A stretch of 64,000 nt of DNA from assembly GCF_020685205.1 (NCBI RefSeq), contig NZ_JAJERB010000012.1:1-64000 (forward strand), given 5' to 3'. Source of the stretch: Hymenobacter translucens. GTDB taxonomy: Bacteria > Bacteroidota > Bacteroidia > Cytophagales > Hymenobacteraceae. The notes below the pieces were generated by a model. It worked only from the letters and a program-made list of their open reading frames with translations. It was not told the DNA's origin and did no database searches. Made by a program: the position numbers and the translations under genes. Within the stretch, counting starts at the first letter, position 1, and every line of letters begins with the position of its first letter. Below are positions 61,691 to 64,000 of this stretch, one piece after another.

Positions 61691-62060
61691 AATGGAGGGT
61701 ACTTGCGTGGAAGGGAATGCAAAGAGGGTTCCGGCCTGCCCGCAAAAGCAGGGGCCGGAAAAAAACAGTCCAGCCCGCCGGCAATAAGCAAGCCGCGGGC
61801 AGCCGCATAATTGCGGCGGAACGTTTACCAAGAAGTTGGATTAGCCTCGATGCGGACCCACAAACAGTGCCGGGCGCTCGGAAATAGGCAGCGGCCGCAA
61901 AGCAGCGGGTGCCAGGGTCTGGTCTGCCAGGAGCAGGCCAAACGGAGCATGAATATAAATAGAACCTGTTTTTGCCAGCATGGTGGGCAGCTTGCTATTC
62001 CTGCAAAACTAAAGAATCAGCGCACATTTTCTGGGTCTTTGCCTCAGAAGCAGAATCCGC
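61691..62060. other. Non-coding stretch before the TOPRIM gene end
   Basis: About 370 bases with no convincing gene. A plus-strand frame of 98 codons (61811-62107) is rich in arginine and glutamine and shows no domain. No repeat or clear promoter was seen. Confidence 0.4.
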
Positions 62061-64000
62061 TTACCGCTCGGGCCCGGCAGTGCGCTCGGCTAGGGTGCTG
62101 GCACTAATACCGCTAGGAGCCAGACGGTGCCGCTCGGCGCGGTCGGCAGCATGCTCGTGCAGGTGGGCGCCGGGCTGCCGGGCCACGTCATTGAGCGCCG
62201 CACTTACCCGCGCCAGGTTCGGCTGGTCGAGCCGGTAGCTGACCTCGATTTCACTGTGGCGCTGGTGCGTGGCCGGGTCGGTGGCGCTGCGCAGCGAGCC
62301 AGTGTTCAGGCCGGCTCCGCGCAGCTGCTCCGCTACGGCTTCCGCCTGACCAGTAGCCCCCGGCTGCGGCTCGGGCTCGTGGATGCGAATGATGGCCGTT
62401 TTCGTCACCGATTGCTGCTCCGGGTGAGCGGCGGCTAAGCGCCGGCGCTCAGCCTGCTCGTCAACGGGCTCGGTGAGCGTCACCAACGGCGATTTATCCA
62501 GCGCATCGAGCGTCTGGCTGAGCTGGCGCAGGCCGCCGGGCGTACCGTGGGGCTGGTAGCGTACGTCGAGCTCACTGCGCAGCTGGCCGCTGGTGGGGTC
62601 CGTTTCCGCTCGCAACTCTACCTGTGCGCCGGCCTTGCGCAGTAGCTCGCGCATCTGCTGAGCCTGGCTGGGTGTGGCCTCATCCGCTGGGGATGGTTCG
62701 GTTACTGACAGCTGCACGGCCCGCTGCAGGGCCGGGTCGCCGGTGGCCGCGGCGACCGCGAGCCCAGCAGCCTGGCGCTGCTCCGCCTCTCGTCGCTGGA
62801 CTTCGGGAGATTGGGCCACCTGCTCCCGCTCGGCTTCCCGCTGCAGGGCCTGCTGGCGCTGCTCCTGCTCCTGACGGGCCTTTTCCTGGCGCTGCTGCTC
62901 CTTGGCCAGTTCGTCAATACGGGCCTGCTGAGCAATTTGCTCGCGGCTGAGGCCCTGGCTTAGCAGCTCCAGGTCGCGGTTAAAGTCCTTGCTGATGGCG
63001 TACTCCGTGCGAATGAAGTTCTCGGGCTGCCGGCCCGGCTCCTGGGGCTGGCGCTCCAGCTGCTCGCGCTGCGTTTCGCGCTGGGCGTGCAGGGTGCGGG
63101 CCAGGTCTTCGAGAGCATGGCTGTCGGCGTTGGGCACGACCAGGCGCACGACGGTTTCCTGCCGGGTGGCCCGCTGCACTTCCAGGGCCACGGCCTCGTC
63201 CGCCGCCGGCCGCAACTGTTGCACCTGCGCGGTGAGCTGGCTCAACTGCTCGGTGCCTTCGGCGCGGCTGGCGTGGTGATACTCCACGCGCAGGGCGGTG
63301 TGGTACTTGCCGGCGGCCGTGGCGTGCCACTCCACCGGGCGCGGGGCCTCGTCGTAGGCCACCTGGCCATCGGCTACTTCACGGGCCCGCCGCGGCACCT
63401 GCAGCTCGTTGAGGTAATTAATGTTGAATCGCCGGCCAGCCGCGTCGTTGTCGTTGGCCAGCACCACTTCCTTCGGCTCCTGCTTGTCGATGAGCTTCTG
63501 AATCAGCTCCACCTGACGCTCGGTGACGGTGCCGCTGGTGGCCACGTACAGCGTGTTGGGCTGCCCCTCGGCACCGCGGTGGTGCAGCTGGTGGTAGCTC
63601 ATGGCATCCACGGGACTTTCCGACACCACCAGGCGCTGCACCGGCGTGTCCTTGCCCTCGGTGGGATGCGACACCCACACCCCGGTTTTAGGCAGCTGCA
63701 GCAGGTGCTTGTACTCGTTGTTGCGCTGCTCCACGGTGGCAATGCCGTGCTCGTTGTAGAGGGGAAAAGCCGTGTTGCGGAAATTGCCCTGCTGGCTGGT
63801 GAACACCCGCCCCTGAAAAGCCGGGCTGTCGATGGTCTCGTCCGACAAATGCCGTTGGTGCAGGTAGCTGCGGTCCGTCAGCGAAGCGTGGGTGCCCATC
63901 ACCGCCGCCACGAGACGGGCCCGGCGCTCCGCCTCCGATTCTATCTCCGCCGGCCCGGTGGGCGTGGGTGCGTACGCCGCCGGGGCGGGCAGTGGGGGAG
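62061..64000 (-). CDS. TOPRIM-domain plasmid protein, 5' end outside window
   Basis: The frame is open through position 64000, so the protein continues beyond the window; at least 646 residues are visible. A TOPRIM domain lies near the right end: the catalytic glutamate in VVSESPVDAMS and the DxD in VLANDNDAAGRR, preceded by the KTGVWVSHPTEGK region, as in DUF3991/TOPRIM primase-like proteins of Bacteroidota plasmids. After this comes a long charged, glutamine-rich coiled coil (AKEQQRQEKARQEQEQ) and two similar repeats that include RTEYAISKDF, RSELDVRYQ and HSEIEVSYRLDQ. A role in plasmid DNA processing during transfer or replication is likely. Confidence 0.78.
   Translation of the reverse strand, partial: PPLPAPAAYAPTPTGPAEIESEAERRARLVAAVMGTHASLTDRSYLHQRHLSDETIDSPAFQGRVFTSQQGNFRNTAFPLYNEHGIATVEQRNNEYKHLLQLPKTGVWVSHPTEGKDTPVQRLVVSESPVDAMSYHQLHHRGAEGQPNTLYVATSGTVTERQVELIQKLIDKQEPKEVVLANDNDAAGRRFNINYLNELQVPRRAREVADGQVAYDEAPRPVEWHATAAGKYHTALRVEYHHASRAEGTEQLSQLTAQVQQLRPAADEAVALEVQRATRQETVVRLVVPNADSHALEDLARTLHAQRETQREQLERQPQEPGRQPENFIRTEYAISKDFNRDLELLSQGLSREQIAQQARIDELAKEQQRQEKARQEQEQRQQALQREAEREQVAQSPEVQRREAEQRQAAGLAVAAATGDPALQRAVQLSVTEPSPADEATPSQAQQMRELLRKAGAQVELRAETDPTSGQLRSELDVRYQPHGTPGGLRQLSQTLDALDKSPLVTLTEPVDEQAERRRLAAAHPEQQSVTKTAIIRIHEPEPQPGATGQAEAVAEQLRGAGLNTGSLRSATDPATHQRHSEIEVSYRLDQPNLARVSAALNDVARQPGAHLHEHAADRAERHRLAPSGISASTLAERTAGPER

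Noticed and set aside
61811..62107. Plus-strand gene of 98 codons
   Set aside because: It overlaps the end of the TOPRIM gene on the other strand and has an arginine/glutamine-rich composition with no domain.

Overview
The window looks like part of a conjugative or mobilizable plasmid of a Bacteroidota member close to Hymenobacter. This rests on four observations: GC-rich coding with leucine- and alanine-rich proteins; promoters ending in the Bacteroidota -7 box TAnnTTTG; several families seen mainly in that phylum (HYC_CC_PP, DUF6660, DUF6428, BfmA/BtgA and DUF5712 mobilization proteins, CzcA fused to TolC); and a Rep_3 initiator with an iteron array, a ParA pair, a relaxase and a VirD4-type coupling protein. 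The species is an inference; there is no rRNA or tRNA in the window.

Layout. (1) 1-2.9 kb: two orphan genes and a tyrosine recombinase behind a lox/dif-like dyad. (2) 2.9-12.5 kb, all on the minus strand: a defence block made of a CBASS operon (CD-NTase, an E2-E1-JAB triple fusion, and a nuclease strongly resembling NucC), a candidate small RNA, an MqsR-like toxin with a Panacea-domain antitoxin, and a single-chain MmeI-like type IIL restriction-modification enzyme. (3) 12.5-15 kb: the replication origin with 13 iterons and repB. (4) 15.3-16.7 kb: a metallo-beta-lactamase-fold hydrolase and its probable TetR regulator. (5) 17.2-33.5 kb: a divalent-metal block with an Nramp importer behind a tandem DtxR/MntR-type operator, a CzcA-TolC fusion with CzcB adaptor, a P1B ATPase, a CDF exporter, a stand-alone lipoamide-dehydrogenase-like enzyme and two DUF305 proteins. 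It also holds an orphan BsuBI/PstI DNA-binding domain. (6) 33.6-36.2 kb: envelope genes (L,D-transpeptidase, LpxR-like). (7) 36.4-44.4 kb: a copper/silver Cus efflux operon in which cusA is split in two and two adaptors follow each other. (8) 45-51.2 kb: an arsenic operon (arsR, DUF6428, phosphoesterase, arsN-type acetyltransferase, acr3) facing a merTP operon that has no mercuric reductase. (9) 51.4-64 kb: transfer, partition and plasmid-housekeeping genes: Fic toxin with candidate antitoxin, VirD4, relaxase, mobilization accessory protein, parA and a parB-like gene, ArdC, and a TOPRIM protein cut by the window edge.

Together the genes describe a plasmid that protects its host from phage and foreign DNA (CBASS, toxin-antitoxin, type IIL R-M), gives multi-metal resistance (Zn/Cd/Co, Cu/Ag, As and perhaps Hg), and maintains and transfers itself (Rep, Par, Mob, anti-restriction). 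The most notable items are the CBASS operon combining a fused E2-E1-JAB protein with NucC, the cusA split at an ATGGATAA overlap that matches the start-stop overlap of the two adaptor genes in the same operon, the lox-like dyad, the unannotated small-RNA candidate at 7.26-7.39 kb, and the Fic protein with an altered catalytic motif beside the conjugation genes.
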